From Cinclus cinclus (taxonomy: Eukaryota > Chordata > Aves > Passeriformes > Cinclidae), in NCBI RefSeq assembly GCF_963662255.1, contig NC_085047.1:59022006-59086005 (forward strand): 64,000 nucleotides of DNA. Direction: 5' to 3'. Under the pieces are notes generated by a model that saw nothing but the letters and a program-made list of their open reading frames with translations, was not told where the DNA came from and made no database searches. A program made the position numbers and the translations under genes. Of this stretch, positions 9,828 to 23,800 are shown one piece after another. Numbering within the stretch: the first letter of the stretch is position 1; each line of letters opens with the position of its first letter.

Positions 9828-12545
9828 TACCACATAGTGCACTTTTTGTTTGGTGTTGGGAGATGTTCCTCTCCAGGTGAAAGAAACTGAGTTCCCATAG
9901 TCTAGAACTTGGCCTCCTGAATACTATTTACTTTTTTCTGCTTATTGTGTTAGCTTCTTAAATTAAATCCCTTAGAAATAACTTTTTATTATTATGCTTT
10001 ATTTTTTTAGAGTGAATATACAAAAGCAAAAGGACTGAAGGGGCCAGAATGTTAAGAGAGAAGCCTGTTAAATTTCTTAGAGGGATACTTGGGTCAGCTT
10101 GTGGTGGGACTGGCCCATGTGCTGCAGTGGCATGTAGAAGTACGTGCTCTAGTTTTCAATTAAGTTGATGAGGTAACAGGCAGCTCCCTGCCTCCTGGCA
10201 GAAAAAACGAGTTCATACTTCAGATGCATTTCAGCAAACCAGGTAGCTCTGGAATTCAGCTTCTGTCTTTGTGAATGTCTCTGCCTTTGCCTGTCCTTGA
10301 GGGGATCCAGACGTCTGCTTGGCTTTGACAAGCCTGGTGCTGATGTTTTGCCCTGCACATGTGTGGTGCTGGCAGGCACTGAGCACAGGCAGGCACTCCT
10401 TGTGGGCCTGACTCAGGAATGCTCTGTGCTCAGGGTGACACAGATTGATGCTCTCTGCTCAGCTGGGCTCACTTGTCAGGTCATGGCATCTTCTTTTCAT
10501 CCTGCTTGTCCCAGGTTCTGTTGGAGAGCTGCTCTGCACTGTCTTCTGCACGGGAAGAACCAGTTTATTGTTTCAATTTAAATTATGCCTTGTGGTTGTT
10601 TTATATTTGCGTATTATTTTGTAATCAGGAATGATGCAGTGTGAGGATATGTTCTTCTAAAGGGTGTAGTTTTTATTGCTGTATATAGAGCAACAATTGT
10701 AACATTATTCAGCTACATTAAGAAAGAATTTGTAACAGGAAGAAAGCGGAAAAAATATACTCAGTTCTTCCATTCTGCAATTATTTTTCCATTCTTTTGT
10801 GTGTTCTTATCAGTAAGCTTTGTCTGACAATTTCTCGCTTGCTTTCAACACTTTAATTACAAAAGCTTTGGGGCTTTGGTTGGGTTGGTTGTTTTTTTTT
10901 TTTTTTAATTGGCAGCTCTGCAAGTCAGTCAGGAAACTAATTGCCGTGCAATTCAGGATTCATTTGGACTTTGACTTCTTTCAGTAAGCAGTCCCAAAAA
11001 AGAACCCTCCAGAGATATCTGCAACTGAGCTTATACTTCTTGCAGTTCCAACAGACTGGCAGTAACTAATATGATCAGCTGTAATAGGAGAATATCCAGC
11101 TAACATGGTTATCCAATTACCATGCTCACTTTCATTGTGCAATTAAATGCACCAATTAATTTTATTAATTATATCTCTCAAACATTTCTAAGTTTCTCTT
11201 AGAAATTTCTTACAACTTTTTAAATAATAAGATTCCACTTCCAGGATTAGTTAGTGTCTATGAAGTTCTTTACTATGTTATTAAAATGTTTAAAAATATG
11301 AGCCTTGTTTATTTTACTGGAAGATAGAGAGTGATATTTCTGCAAGACCTTGTGGATATTTGTGATTGATTAATTTTCTGTAGCCCTTTTTTAGTGATGG
11401 TTTTGTGAAGAATGATGAAAAGAGGAAAAGCAGGCAGCATCTCCCTGCTTTACTAAGTTTTAGATGTCCCAAATGTCGATATTGAAATTTAGAAGCTGGG
11501 CCCCTTCTGCCAGCTTGGCCCAGGAGATCCTGAAGGGTCTTTGTGCTAAGCTTTTCCTACAAATGCACATACATGTGTATGTCAGCAAAATACGGCTATG
11601 ACAGTTTGGGATAGAGTGGAAACAATTCTACTGGAGGCCACTGCCTGCAATGCTCTGTTTTGCTAAAACCAGATATATTTGCTTCTCCTTATTGAGAACA
11701 CATTATTTGAAACTGTTTCCTCCAAACTTAAAAAAAACAACTTTTAACTGTATTTTATTCTAAGCTCTTCCACCCCAACCTTGCTGTGGGATGTAAGAGC
11801 TGAGAGCTTGAGAAATTGTGTTTGACCATGGCCTAGCACTTGTCCTCAAGGAAGGGATGTGTAGCATAACACATTCCTGAGGTGTTTTCGGAATGGAATA
11901 TTTCAACTTGGGCTTTTTGGTTCCTACAAGCAATCTGGACTTTCAGCAGCGAAATCAGTTGCAGGAAAAATAACAGTAACAAAGCACGGGGAGAGACAAA
12001 CAGCACAAGAGGGCAAGAGGATGTTCCTCTGCTCCAAACAGCTTTCTCCTGCAGCTTTCCCTGTCAAATAGTGTCACAACAAACATGAACTACCCCTCCT
12101 CTGCCTGGCTTCCCCTCAGCACGGTCTGGGGACCTTACCCATGGCTGTCACATCACAGCTTGTGCAAGGCACCTACTCCACCACTCTGCAGATCCTGCTG
12201 ATTGATAGGAAATGTAGCTCATGGATCTCTTTCATTTCTCTGCTGCGGTCTCAGGCAGCAGCATCTCACCCAGCCAGCAGGGAAGCCAGACAAAAGCTGA
12301 GTGTGCCTGGAAGCAGCAGCCCTTCCATGGCAGTGGAAAGATGGGAAGTTTACCCTCTGCTTTCATTCAGTCGAGTGTGTATTGACTCTCAGAGCAATGC
12401 TCCTTGTTCCTAAGGCCAACAGATATAATACTGAATTACAGTTGGTTATAATCAAAAAGCTTATCTACTCACCTTTATTTTGAATGTTACTGACAATAAC
12501 TGCAACAAATCTTAACCTGAACTCAGTTAAAAGTTTTAAATACAA

Positions 12546-12585
12546 AATTTAACCGCAGGGTTAAATTGGTTAAACAAACCAATTT
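12546..12585. repeat. Two overlapping perfect inverted repeats
   Basis: Arms AATTTAACC (12546-12554) and GGTTAAATT (12559-12567) flank a GCAG loop. A second pair, AAATTGGTT (12563-12571) and AACCAATTT (12577-12585), flanks a 5-base loop. The pairs share 12563-12567, so only one hairpin can form at a time. Confidence 0.85.
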
Positions 12586-12818
12586 CCAGTTACTGCTTAA
12601 GGTTCTACAGGAAGGCACACAGACATCCTGTTGGTAGCCACAAAATAAAAGTATTTATTTTTAATAAGCATTTACATATTTACATGTAAATTGTATTTTA
12701 GTTTATATTTACCCCAGACGCCATTTTGAACAGAATCTGCACCCCCTAAATCTCTCAGGTTGCCCTAAACCCCCTGAACAGATGCACAATGGTAACACAG
12801 ATTGTTCAAATGAAAAGC

Positions 12819-12824
12819 TTTATT
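12819..12824 (-). terminator. Minus-strand AATAAA polyadenylation signal
   Basis: The plus strand reads TTTATT, which is AATAAA on the minus strand, and is followed in that direction by GT-rich sequence (CTGTGTTACCATTGTGC). It could end a long WBP4 3' UTR of about 4.9 kb or a separate minus-strand transcript. Confidence 0.4.
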
Positions 12825-15800
12825 CAGTATTTTCATATAAATTCCATTTCAAGAGCTTGCAATATTTTGTAATTGCAACTGAGAAACCAGCTGTTTAACT
12901 TTGTAGACACTACTTATAAACTAAAACAAACACTTTTCAATCACCCCAAGCAAGCCATTAAAATCCACTGTCTCCAGCCCATGGTCTGTGCAACACTGTC
13001 TGCTGGTTTTTAACATAGACTATTTATGGTTTTACAGGTAAAATCCAATCAGCTTTTGAGAATCCTGGGGGTTCCCCAAATTTTCCAGGAATCTCTGAAA
13101 TCTGGCTCTCTGGGAATCCTCTTGGGCAAATTTAGCTTTTTGAGATGATAATTTGCAAAATTTTTTGCTTTGTACGGAAAATTCTATTCAAGTTCTATCC
13201 CGAAACACTTCACAAAACTAAACCTGTTCATCACACAAATGTTTAACACCAATTCTAAGTTAAATAATTTAGCAGGTAGAAGGTAGGGGCACTAAAGAGG
13301 TAGATAGAAGAGAGATAAAGAGGTCTGGCTGACAAAACAACCCAAGGGTTGCCACAGCTGATAGAAGGAGGTATAGAGACAACTTTTGTACCAACAAGCA
13401 AAAGGATCTAAAGGGCTGCAGACCCAGTACGAGCAAGGGAATGGAATCTGTCTTGAGAAAAGGAACTATCAAGGAAATCAGAAGAGCACGTGTAGTCAAG
13501 TCTTGAAATTGCTTGTGTGTTGTGGAAAACAGACAGGGTTCTTCAGGGCACAGTGCACACAGGCAGCAGAAGCGCTTGTGGGAGCTGGGACCTGGACACA
13601 TGGCAGCTACAGAAGAACACAACTTTCTGGAAATTTCAGCAGAACAGGGGAGAAGTTGAAGAAGGACACCAGAAACACGGCACAGCGGTGATAGAGATTT
13701 GCAGATCTGGAAATACTGGAGGAAGACAATTCAATGAAGACAGCAATAATAAGAACAGTACTAAAAAATGGGAGACACAACTCAAAAAAACTAATCAAAG
13801 AAACCAAGCAGCATGAAATTGTTTTTTACTCCCTTTCTGAGATGCCAAAATTAGCACTGAAAATAAATTTTCTTTCAGGGAAGAAAAAAGAAGAAGGAGA
13901 AATATTTTTATGCATACACAAGTTAGTGAATTTAGCTCAGATCCACATAATGACCAGCCCTCCCACTTCTAAAACTGAATATTGGAATTGGAAGATGCTG
14001 CATGCACGGATTTTATCTATGAGGGTCAAACAAAACTTCACACTATTAGGAAAGTGTGGCTTTCAATCTACAAATCCCCAGGTGAAGAAAAAAAATGTAT
14101 TTTATCCTAAATAGGAACAAGGATTATTCTATACCATGGGTAAAACTGAGCAGCCTCTGCAGAGCTCCTGGCATAGCGAATGCCAAAAAAATAATTTTTC
14201 TTTCTGTGTATACAATATATTTGCTTCTAAAAGCATCACCAGCTTCAGGCAGGCCCTGCTGTAAAAAACACGCACAAGTCTTATGCTGTGAAGCTGCCTT
14301 TCTAAGCAGACAAGTCAGATAAAAACACGAGGCAAGGAAAGAAAAATACACAGCAGTGAATTGACTGGCTTGAAACCACACAGAAGAAATCACCATCAGA
14401 AATTGCAATGACTCCCCCTTGCTCTCTGGCTCTCCTCATATTACTCATAATATCTATGACATCATACAAAACCAAGGGTGTAGTCCTCACTCAAGGAGCT
14501 TGCAATAAAAACAGGCAAGCAGATAAAAGCACTCTAATAGAAAATAGATCAGCCAGAAAAGACAACACTCGGCTCAAACAGCAAAAGGAACATTCCTTTG
14601 TCAAAAGCCAGCACAGCCCAAAGAAGGGTTAGCAGATGAGGAGCATAACTGGGGCAATACCTAGAGGGTTCCTATAGCAAATTCCAAAAGCAGAAGAGCT
14701 TGTAGGGAGATAGGACAGAAGGGAAGGAGATATGTGCAAAACAGATGTCCTGGAAAAGCAACGTCTGCCTTAAATCTCACACAAGACAGTACTTTTGTGT
14801 AGAGCAGAAAATATTTGGTTCAGATATATAGTAAGGAAAGTGAAAGACAGCATGGTACAAAATTAAACAATGGCTTAGGATATACAAAAATTCATTCAAC
14901 TGGCCCTTTATATAATTTACACTTAAGAACAAAGAATTAACTGGTCTCTGACGTTCAGAGGTAGTGGAGAGCAAAGTGCTGTATTTCTTTGTGAAATGCA
15001 GGCTTTAAAAGTCACATCAGCTAAAATCACACATATGGTATTTGAACTAACTTTACTAGCTGTGAGCAAAGAAAACTTTTAATCTATTTTCCTAATGTTC
15101 TGGTTTGTCTATTTAACACAATACAAAGACCTTCGGTTCATATTACAGCTAACAGCATCTCCACAAGGAAACAAGTTTTGAACACTCATTTCAGACATCT
15201 TTAAACATCTGCTCAAGAGATCTAGTTACAGGTATCTTAAATCTCTGCCTGTGACCACTTCAAACTGACAAAGCACTTTAAAGGCAAGATGCTAATGTTT
15301 TGGGAATCTCACTAAAAGAGGAAAGCTATCCTAAAAGTGGAGCCTACAAGAAAACCCTATAAAACTGTACTAATAAACCAAAAACAACTTTTCAGAAATC
15401 ATAATGAAATGCATATACTTTAGGCTTGGAGTAACAGAAGGAGGTTGAGTACAGCAGTACAAGAAAAGTCTAAGAAAAAAAAAGAATTGTGTTTGAAAGG
15501 AAAGCATGACCAGCTGGTAACTCAGCAGCTGGAAAAAGCAAAGGAGCAGAGAGAATCAGATATAGTGGTAAGTCACTGGTAAGGGTGCCCATGGCAGACA
15601 GCATGTGGGGTCATGTGAAAAGCAAATCAGGTTTAGGGAAGTGTCAAGAGTTACTTCCAATATGCTAAGGAAGTACTGCTGACATCATGCATGGCCTTAA
15701 TGGAGGTGAACTAGCCCAGGGAAATTCAAGTGTGGCTCAGGCAGACTCAGGCTGGTGAAGAGAAGTACTGGTGGGACACTGAAGATCCTGTCACACAAGG

Positions 15801-17572
15801 AGGCTGTTTGTGATTTCAAAGAGAGAAGATGTGATGGATTCTAGATGAAGGAAAGCTACTTAGCTCAAGGGCAAGACTAGTGTAAATTGGAAGAATAAAC
15901 TGACCACAAACATAAGGAGACTTGAAGTTAGAGCAGGGTCATGGAGTAATGTTCAAGTAAGAACAAACCATAAAAATCTGACTAAGAAACCCTCTCCTTG
16001 GAGTACATGCTGTACATTCCTGCATCTCAGGCTTTGAAGCACCTTGCATGTGTCCTGCATCTTTAAATGATAATCCAGGGTCAGATAATAGAGCAAACTT
16101 TCAAATTTATCAGAACAAACATCAGACAAAATGCACCAACCCTGGGGAAGCCAAGAAAATATGTGGGGTTAATACAATAATTAATTCTCTTCTAAACATA
16201 CAGTAAAAGTCACATAACAGAAAAAAGAACTTCAACTTCCACTGTAATACACAATAAACCAGATTCCCTGTCTTGCACTCCTTTCTCAATTGATACAACA
16301 GATTAATAGTTGTTTTCTCAAAGAAATTCAAGCTCAGCAGTTACCAACTCAGTTTTGCTGGACTCTTGACAACTGCCTGAACTGCATGCCCTTTTTAATT
16401 TTTTTTGACTGAGACTCTCTTGAATAAAACACTTTGAGCTTTAAGAATAGAGATGTAGTTTTTAAGAGACTCATTATTTGGACCTTTATGGTTCACTGTT
16501 TGATGGCTAGAAAAGCAATGAGTGCAGCTATATTCTGACACAGACAACAAATCCTGGTGATGCTAAATGCAGACCAATCCCACCAAGTGAAGAAATCCAA
16601 ACTACAATCCTTAAGAAAATGTCCAAGTCATCTTGGACCCTACAGCCATCAGCTCTGCTGATCTTTTGATTTTCTCCCCTATGGTACTGAGAATGATGAA
16701 GCTCCAACACACTTAGGCCCTCTCAGCTTATCAAACACTGCAACCATGAAACACACACTTCTTTTCAACAGAAAAAACACAACCACCTCAAAAATGGTCC
16801 TGTATACTGTAGCAGGGCCAAGTCTCTAGAGTATTTTTTCATTAAAATATCAGGCAAGTGTTTTTTTGCTAGGAAAGAGACAAAAAGAAAGCAAGACTAA
16901 AAAAGAAAAGTTGATAAGCAAAAGGAAGGAAAAATTCAAGTAGACAACAATAAAGCAGGAGACAGGAAGACATCACAAAAATGTCTACTCCAACAGGGGT
17001 TGCTCTGGTGCTGTTACTACAAGTTAGGATTCATCAGGGTTAGATCTTCTGCAGTGGTTTAATACATTCACCATGAAGATACACAAATAATTTTTCAGAA
17101 CATCATTTGGAATGGGTGGCACTGATGAGATTAACTCTTCTAAAAACAGCTTCTAAATGATTTGTTTGAAATGTTGGCAGTCTCACCACCTACTCTTTTG
17201 CAAGCAATCAGACAAAGGTTAGTAAGCATAATATTTTACTCATTAGTGGAGAAACTACACCACATGAACAATCTTGGGGGATGATTTTACTCTCTAGTGT
17301 ACTCTATTGATCCAGCTCCTCTATGAAAATACATGGTCTGCTTCATTTTTGTCAGATTAAGGATTACTACATTCTCACATACCTAGAAAAGGAGTAAAAA
17401 ACCACATGAAATGTATGCAAAACAGCACACACAGAGCAAATAGAACTTGGATGGCATGGTTAAAATAAACAATACATGTATTTACAATATTGCGTAAGTA
17501 ATTTAACACAAACTTCCATTCCAAAACAAATCACATCAAAATAAAATAAAAAAATATTAAACTCACGTATGT

Positions 17573-17578
17573 TTTAAT
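17573..17578 (-). terminator. WBP4: Minus-strand ATTAAA, possible proximal WBP4 poly(A) signal
   Basis: ATTAAA on the minus strand, 110 bases after the WBP4 stop codon. This is a common variant signal and would give a short 3' UTR. Use is inferred only. Confidence 0.35.
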
Positions 17579-17688
17579 ACCTATAAATCCTTAACTTCTA
17601 TCCAATATTTTCTTTATAAAAGCCTGTTTAAAATATTAACTTTTGATTCACTCTAGCTTAAACAGAATCTAAAATGATTTGTTAAGTA

Positions 17689-17896
17689 TTACTGATCACT
17701 TAGTCTTTGTCTTAAATTTCTAGATTTTCCATTTTCAAACTTCCTCTTCTTAAACGTTGGCACCCCTTCTGTCAGGTCTCCAAGGGATGTGACTGTCTTC
17801 TCTTTAAATATGACTGTTTCCTCTTCTGGATCCTCTAGCACTGGGAGAGCAACACCGTCACTCTCTGTATTTGGAAGCTCCAGGTCCACTTGGTCA
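17689..17896 (-). CDS. WBP4: WBP4 exon 10 (last coding exon)
   Basis: The acceptor is TTCTCCCAG. The exon completes a split glycine codon, then encodes DQVDLELPNTESDG through FKEKTVTSLG and ENGKSRNLRQRLSDQ, with TAA at 17689-17691. These are the most conserved C-terminal blocks of WBP4. Confidence 0.97.
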
Positions 17897-20800
17897 CTGG
17901 GAGAAGAGAGAAAAATGTAAAAGTATTAATCTACATGGAGAAAGCAACACTGTGTACTGCTGACAGCAACAGCTATTTTTATTTGACAAAACAGCTTTGA
18001 GCTAGATGCAGTCTTCTTGTCATCATCATGACAAGCATCAAGAAAAAAAACACCTGTTTTTTGTTTCTTCTGTGTGGGCTGCCATAAAAAGTAACAAACT
18101 AACACCTAATTCTGTACAGACTTTATAGCATGGCCCAAGCACTCAATGTGTCAACAGTCCTGCAAGAGATAACAGGGCCGTATGTGTGTAAATTTAAGAA
18201 TATTGAAAGACAGTAGACAGTGGGCAGTAGCAGTGGTTCACAGTCAGAACACCATTGAGTTGTCTTCCTCAAGTAACCATCCTGAGGGGACTGCATGATA
18301 GAAGAGAGACACAGTTTACCGAATTAGACAGTGACACAAAGCTGGGAGAGGCAGTTTTGGAGGGCAGGACCACAGCCAATACTGATCCAAACAAATCAAA
18401 GACCACAACTAAAAATGACCTATCAGTTTTAAGGGGTCAGCAGCAGAACACTGTGTTCTACAAGAATAACCTGTGGCACAAATACACGATGGAGAAGAAC
18501 CGAAGAGCTGGCAGAAAGTTACCTAAATCACAGGTATTGCACCAGCACAACACTGCTGCAGAGATACTGGCCAATCCACAGAAGAATACTTTTGCTACTA
18601 CCAAGTGTTAGTCTGATGTCAGCTTGTGTACTACACCCAGTCTGAGGTTCCATGCTTCTAGGAAGACATGGGTCTGCTCCAACAGAAGCCACAAGAATGA
18701 TGGCAAGTCAAGAAAATGTGATTGTTGCAGTATCCCAAACTGTAAACTTCCTGGCAGTGGTTGGCACTGTGCCTAGACTGAATTTAAGGTAAATAACGAA
18801 CAACTGGATTTGTCTCGTTGACACACGTGTTCATCTCAAGCCTGTCTGTTAAAGTATAGACTGATCTATCAGGTTCAGTGGCTAAAAGCAGTTTTTACTA
18901 CACAGTGCTTTCCAGAAACCCAAAAGAATTTTTCAGCTCGGGAGTTAAGGAGCAGTTGGTCCAGTTCAGGAGGTGTTAGGTGAATATTCTTATCTTCAAG
19001 AAATGCATCAGTGCTTAATTTAGAATGAGCACTGTCAGAGGTCTACCTGCTCAATAATGTTGGAGAATGGAGTAAGCGTAAGGAAGAAGGCTCTTTTCAT
19101 TCTCCAAAACCTATTTTCACCAGACTCCTTGAGGGACCCACAAGAAACTGACAATAAAAGAGCATACTTCACAAGTCAAAAAGATCCACCACAGGCATTA
19201 TGAAGAAAAACAAATCAACCCTTCTGGTCAGATGCATTTCATGAAAACATCCGCAGTTCATTGGTCTGACACAGGCAAGAGAGAGAGAGAGAGAGCACAG
19301 GAACTACTGGGGCAGAGTAATGACGTTAAAATATTTGATACTCAGTCTCTGAAAAAACAGTGCATGACTATAATTCTTAAATCACTTGAGTTTACTTTGT
19401 ACTCACAGTGAACTTCTACACAAAACCCAAAGCACCACTTCTATCTGCAATGGAGTGCTATTACTTAAAACAATAATTGTGAAAAGAATTGTACTTGGGC
19501 AACATTTCCAATCACAGTTCTGATAATTCTGCCAGAATTCAGAGGAAAAAGCTTCAGTTCTTGCAAACAACATTATGAAAATAAGGATGGTAGAAAGATA
19601 CTCACCCTGCTTCTTCTTCCTGGTCTTCCCCTACTTCTTTAAGTGCTTTCCATTTTCCGTAAGGGTTGGTTGTATTAGATCCATCACTAGAGTTTTCTTG
19701 GGAAGCTGATGTACTCTCCTCTTTATCCATGGTTTCTTCTGACTTAACTTCTCGCCATTTCCCATATGGGCTTAACTTTTTAGCTTTAGGAGATTTTTTC
19801 CCTTCCTCTGATTCTTCACCATTATCTCCTTTCCTCTAAAGAGGAAAAAACCTATCTTAAGCAAAAAAGCCTAAATAAAAACATAATGTAGCTTTATTTT
19901 ACATATTTTAATTGCTATTGTTATTTTTATCTACTTATCGTCTACTATTCATGCTTTTCAACCAAGAGTAACTTGAAAGAAAAAAATCATATCATGATAT
20001 AATCTAGAAATTTTTCTTCTTGAGCTTTATAGATGAAAAAAACCTTAAAAGTTGCAAGAAATTAAAGCAGGAAAATCCCATCTACCAAGGCTGAGGTTAA
20101 CAAATTTACAAACTCATTTAAAAACAAAGCTTAGCATATCTTAAGATAAAGAGGAAAAATTTCACATGCAACTTTCTCTACATGCAGATGCACACACTTA
20201 TTGCTAATACCTGGTAGCACTTTATAATGAAGCACAATGATACAAAAGTACATGTTTTACAATTAACACCTCTCTAGGAATACATTTGGTATTTAAATTG
20301 TCTCTGTTCTGAACTACCAGCTGCAGGGATACCATCTAACCCAACCAGAAACATTACCACATCCTTCATTTCAAGTTTTAGATTTATGTTTTAAATATAT
20401 AATTGATACAGATTTTGTACTATGTGCTATGTTTTTTCTCAATTTAATAAGGAAACTACAACCATGCCATTTTCAGTCTGAAGCACTCCCTGAAGATGTA
20501 CTGGCAGTCACATTTACCAATGAAAAGTTGAAGTCATCCTCACACTGAAATCCAGACCATTTTGTGGATTATTTCAGAGAGATGACAATGACCTTTCTCA
20601 GAGAGTATCACATGCCTTGTAGAATTCAAAGTACTTCTGGTGTGCTGAAGGAAAGATCATGCTTTCTATTCTGGAACAGTACCACTAATGAGCCAAATAA
20701 TTGAATAAAGACTGATTTTATTAAGAAGTGCAAAATTTAACATTCAGTCTCACATTTTAATCTCATTTGAGTACATAGAGCCTACCATAAAATACAAAAG

Positions 20801-23800
20801 ATTCAGTTATAATCTTCTAGTATAATAAAATGCATGTAAAATAAATCTGAAGAAAATGTACCTTTAAGTTTGTTTCTGAACTTTCTGCTTCATTCTCACT
20901 ACCTTCTGAGTCTGATTCAGATGCTGCTTCTGCAGACTTGTCATGTTGACCCTTCTCATTCAAAGATGAAACAAAACCATCTGGTTTCTCCCATGTGGAT
21001 ACTGTCCAAGACATTTGAACAACCACATTATTTATGCTTCTCATTTTGATTTGTTATTGCTTCAACAACATAACCTTTCAGAAACAGGGCTGCCTTACGC
21101 AAAAATACAGCAAATAATTTAGCAAAAAGCTTTTGCCTTTGTTTGGTTTGGTACATTTGTTTTAATAACCATAATCAGAAAGATAACATTTCTTCCCAGC
21201 AGAGACACAGTCAGGACAGCTGAGCTCACTGGTGATAAAGCTTGTTTTAATTAGCTCTTAGAAAATACATTACATACAGCAAACCATGACCCACAAGTCT
21301 ATGGTCCCTCTCATCCTTCCACAGGATAGACAAATAAATTAATTGCTCTGTAGATGTGCCTATTTGATTTGAGCTGCTCATTGATTACAAAGACAGGATA
21401 AAGTAAAGAATGATAACTGCATGCTTCAGGTCTCCAGGCAGTGAAACCCTTTCCTAGTTCTACTTTTCTTGGTAACATTAGGTCTCTAATTAAAAGAGCT
21501 CTCAAGCAAACAAGGAAATACAAACATCAATCTGAAAAGACATGGAAGTACATACAGGATATGTACATACACATATACCCTCATTTTCAATTTAATTGTA
21601 GCATTCCAGTAAATATACTGAGAAGAAACATTCAAATAGAAGTTGACTCAATGGTCTTAAAACTGGTTTTACTAAGAATAAGGTAAAAGTACACCAACTT
21701 TCAGTCTATAGTTTTATATAAGCTTTCAGACGTAAAAAACCCTACTCTTTTTCCTAACTGCAAACAACACAACATGTAAGTGCCTAGATGTATCTTGAAG
21801 AAGATGTAAGAAACTAGCCATGAATAACTTTGCCAGCCAGTGAACAGAGCAGTCCCTTAAGGGTAATGCTGTCACCTGGCTTCAGAGCAAGTCCAGTTTC
21901 CCAGGTGCCACATAAAGAGTGGAGTAGGTGCAGCCTCCCAGACTTGTACCACCAAGCCTGAAGACATCAGTCGCCTAAGTTACATGTTTGACATGAGACA
22001 CTTATAACTATTTATATCAGTTAAAAATTTGTCTTGTTGTCAGAGGATGGGATTACTGTTAACAGAACAGAATAGTAATTTTCAAGCACTCCTAAGACAC
22101 TTACAGCTATATAAAACTGAGGGATCAATTTGAAATCTCACAGGTCAAAATTCTGGCAAATGTGACGTTTAGAAACATATTCTTCACAAGTGTCATAGGT
22201 CTATGAAGTACTCAAAAGAACAGCAAACATAGGCATAAGATGTATCTGAACTTGGAAGGCAATGCTTAAAAATAACCAACATCTCCTTTCCCTTTCAAAA
22301 GAAATTGCAAATCATTTGGGCAGGAGAGTGGCCCAGTGAAAAACTGAAAGGTTTTGGATTAGTTTTTTTAATTGTATTTTTTTTTTTCCCTCTCTATTCT
22401 TGGCATCATTAGCAATGCCACTTCATACCAACTGCAGAAGGAAAACTCATAGCCAGCATAAAAAAACCACTTGCTCTCCAGAGAGGCATCACTGACCTTA
22501 AAATGATTCCAACAGATTCAGAAAACAGATGCTGTTCTGAGGGAGATACCACAAAGATCCCCATGTAGGGGGAAAAAAGTGGAAAAAAATAGGAGGTAAG
22601 ATTCTGGACTTTCTTATCAATGCTATGTCAGCAAGAGAAAAAGTTTAGGAGATTCTTAGTCAGTTCTGCATTCACATCAACACAAAACCCTGCCCTCTTC
22701 TAGTTTCCAAATTGTAATTCCAATATATATGTAATAAAGACAAATGTTTAATTTAGAATTATGAGTTGAATGTCCAAAAAAACTTCTGAAGCAAAAATGT
22801 ATGCACACCGACAGTGCAGCCAGAAAGCCAGTGCTGACTTAAGCAACTATTTTATTTTAACTCAGACCGCAGCTTAAAAAATACAAAACTTAGCAAAAAA
22901 TGCAGTTATTTGCAAAACAAAAAGCTTTTCTGAAAACCCTCTCTCCTGAAACAGAGTTTAACTGGAAAGTAAGTTCTCCTTACCTCCAGTTTGTGTGTTA
23001 TAGTAATAGGTATGACCATCTTCAGTGACACCTTCCACCCACTCTGCTCCCTAGGAAAAATATATAGGAGCTCATGTAAAAAAGTTTTCAGGATCAGCCA
23101 AAGAATCACTTTTAAGTTTGTTCAACCTGAGTACTTTTTGTCTGTAATCATCCTGCTGTTTTAAAGCTTGAACCCCTAACACTGTTAGACAGTATTCCCT
23201 TTGACTCCAGCGAGATAGAATTCCATAATTTAAAGTACTGCAAATACACCTGGACAATTATTTCTCAAACAGTAGGTAGTTAGTATGAGGCTGTATAATA
23301 AATGTTGCCGTACTGTTTAAATTTTTATATAGGCCATTATTTTACATGTTTGGGTTTTCTAGAAGTATTCACCCCTGAGGCTGTAATTTCCTATTTGTGT
23401 CATTGTCTTTAGAGGAGACTGCTTAAACAATTCTCTGGGAAACTTAGGCCTTTGTGAGGGCCACAGAAAACTAGTACCAATAAACATTATCACAAATTAA
23501 ATATACAAAAACAAATAAAAATTTATCCCAATATAGAACATTACAACAAATAATTACAGAATCAAACTTTACATGCCAACAATTTTACTTATTTACTAAA
23601 GCACCAATTTCAACAATGCTCTCTTTTCCCTACTGATTAATAAATAAACATGAAATGTGGCTGAACTTGCTGGTATATCTTTGTGGATATGCAATTTTTT
23701 TTCAGAATCAGCTACCGCTGTATAATCAGTCATTACCCATTACCCTAACATCTTCCTTAAATAAAACAGTTTTCATCCCCTCTTACACACACGACTACTT

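Larger units (their letters stand above)
9526..9860 (+). other. MTRF1: MTRF1 3' untranslated region
   Basis: The sequence follows the TGA stop and contains two AATAAA signals. The end near 9,845-9,860 is inferred from the second signal and the GT-rich sequence after it. Confidence 0.6.
9861..17688. other. Region between convergent MTRF1 and WBP4; no coding gene recognised
   Basis: About 7.8 kb without a convincing protein-coding exon on either strand. The open stretches here are short, lack homology I recognise, and overlap each other in several frames. The right-hand part (about 12.8-17.7 kb) may be a long 3' UTR of WBP4, because a minus-strand AATAAA with a GT-rich downstream element sits at 12,819-12,824. 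The left part (9.9-12.6 kb) shows no CR1 end and no gene. No KBTBD6/KBTBD7-like kelch reading frame is present. Confidence 0.6.

Noticed and set aside
13386..14114. Overlapping plus-strand frames of about 100-126 residues
   Set aside because: Three frames overlap each other and an opposite-strand frame of similar length. No homology, splice structure or start context supports any of them.
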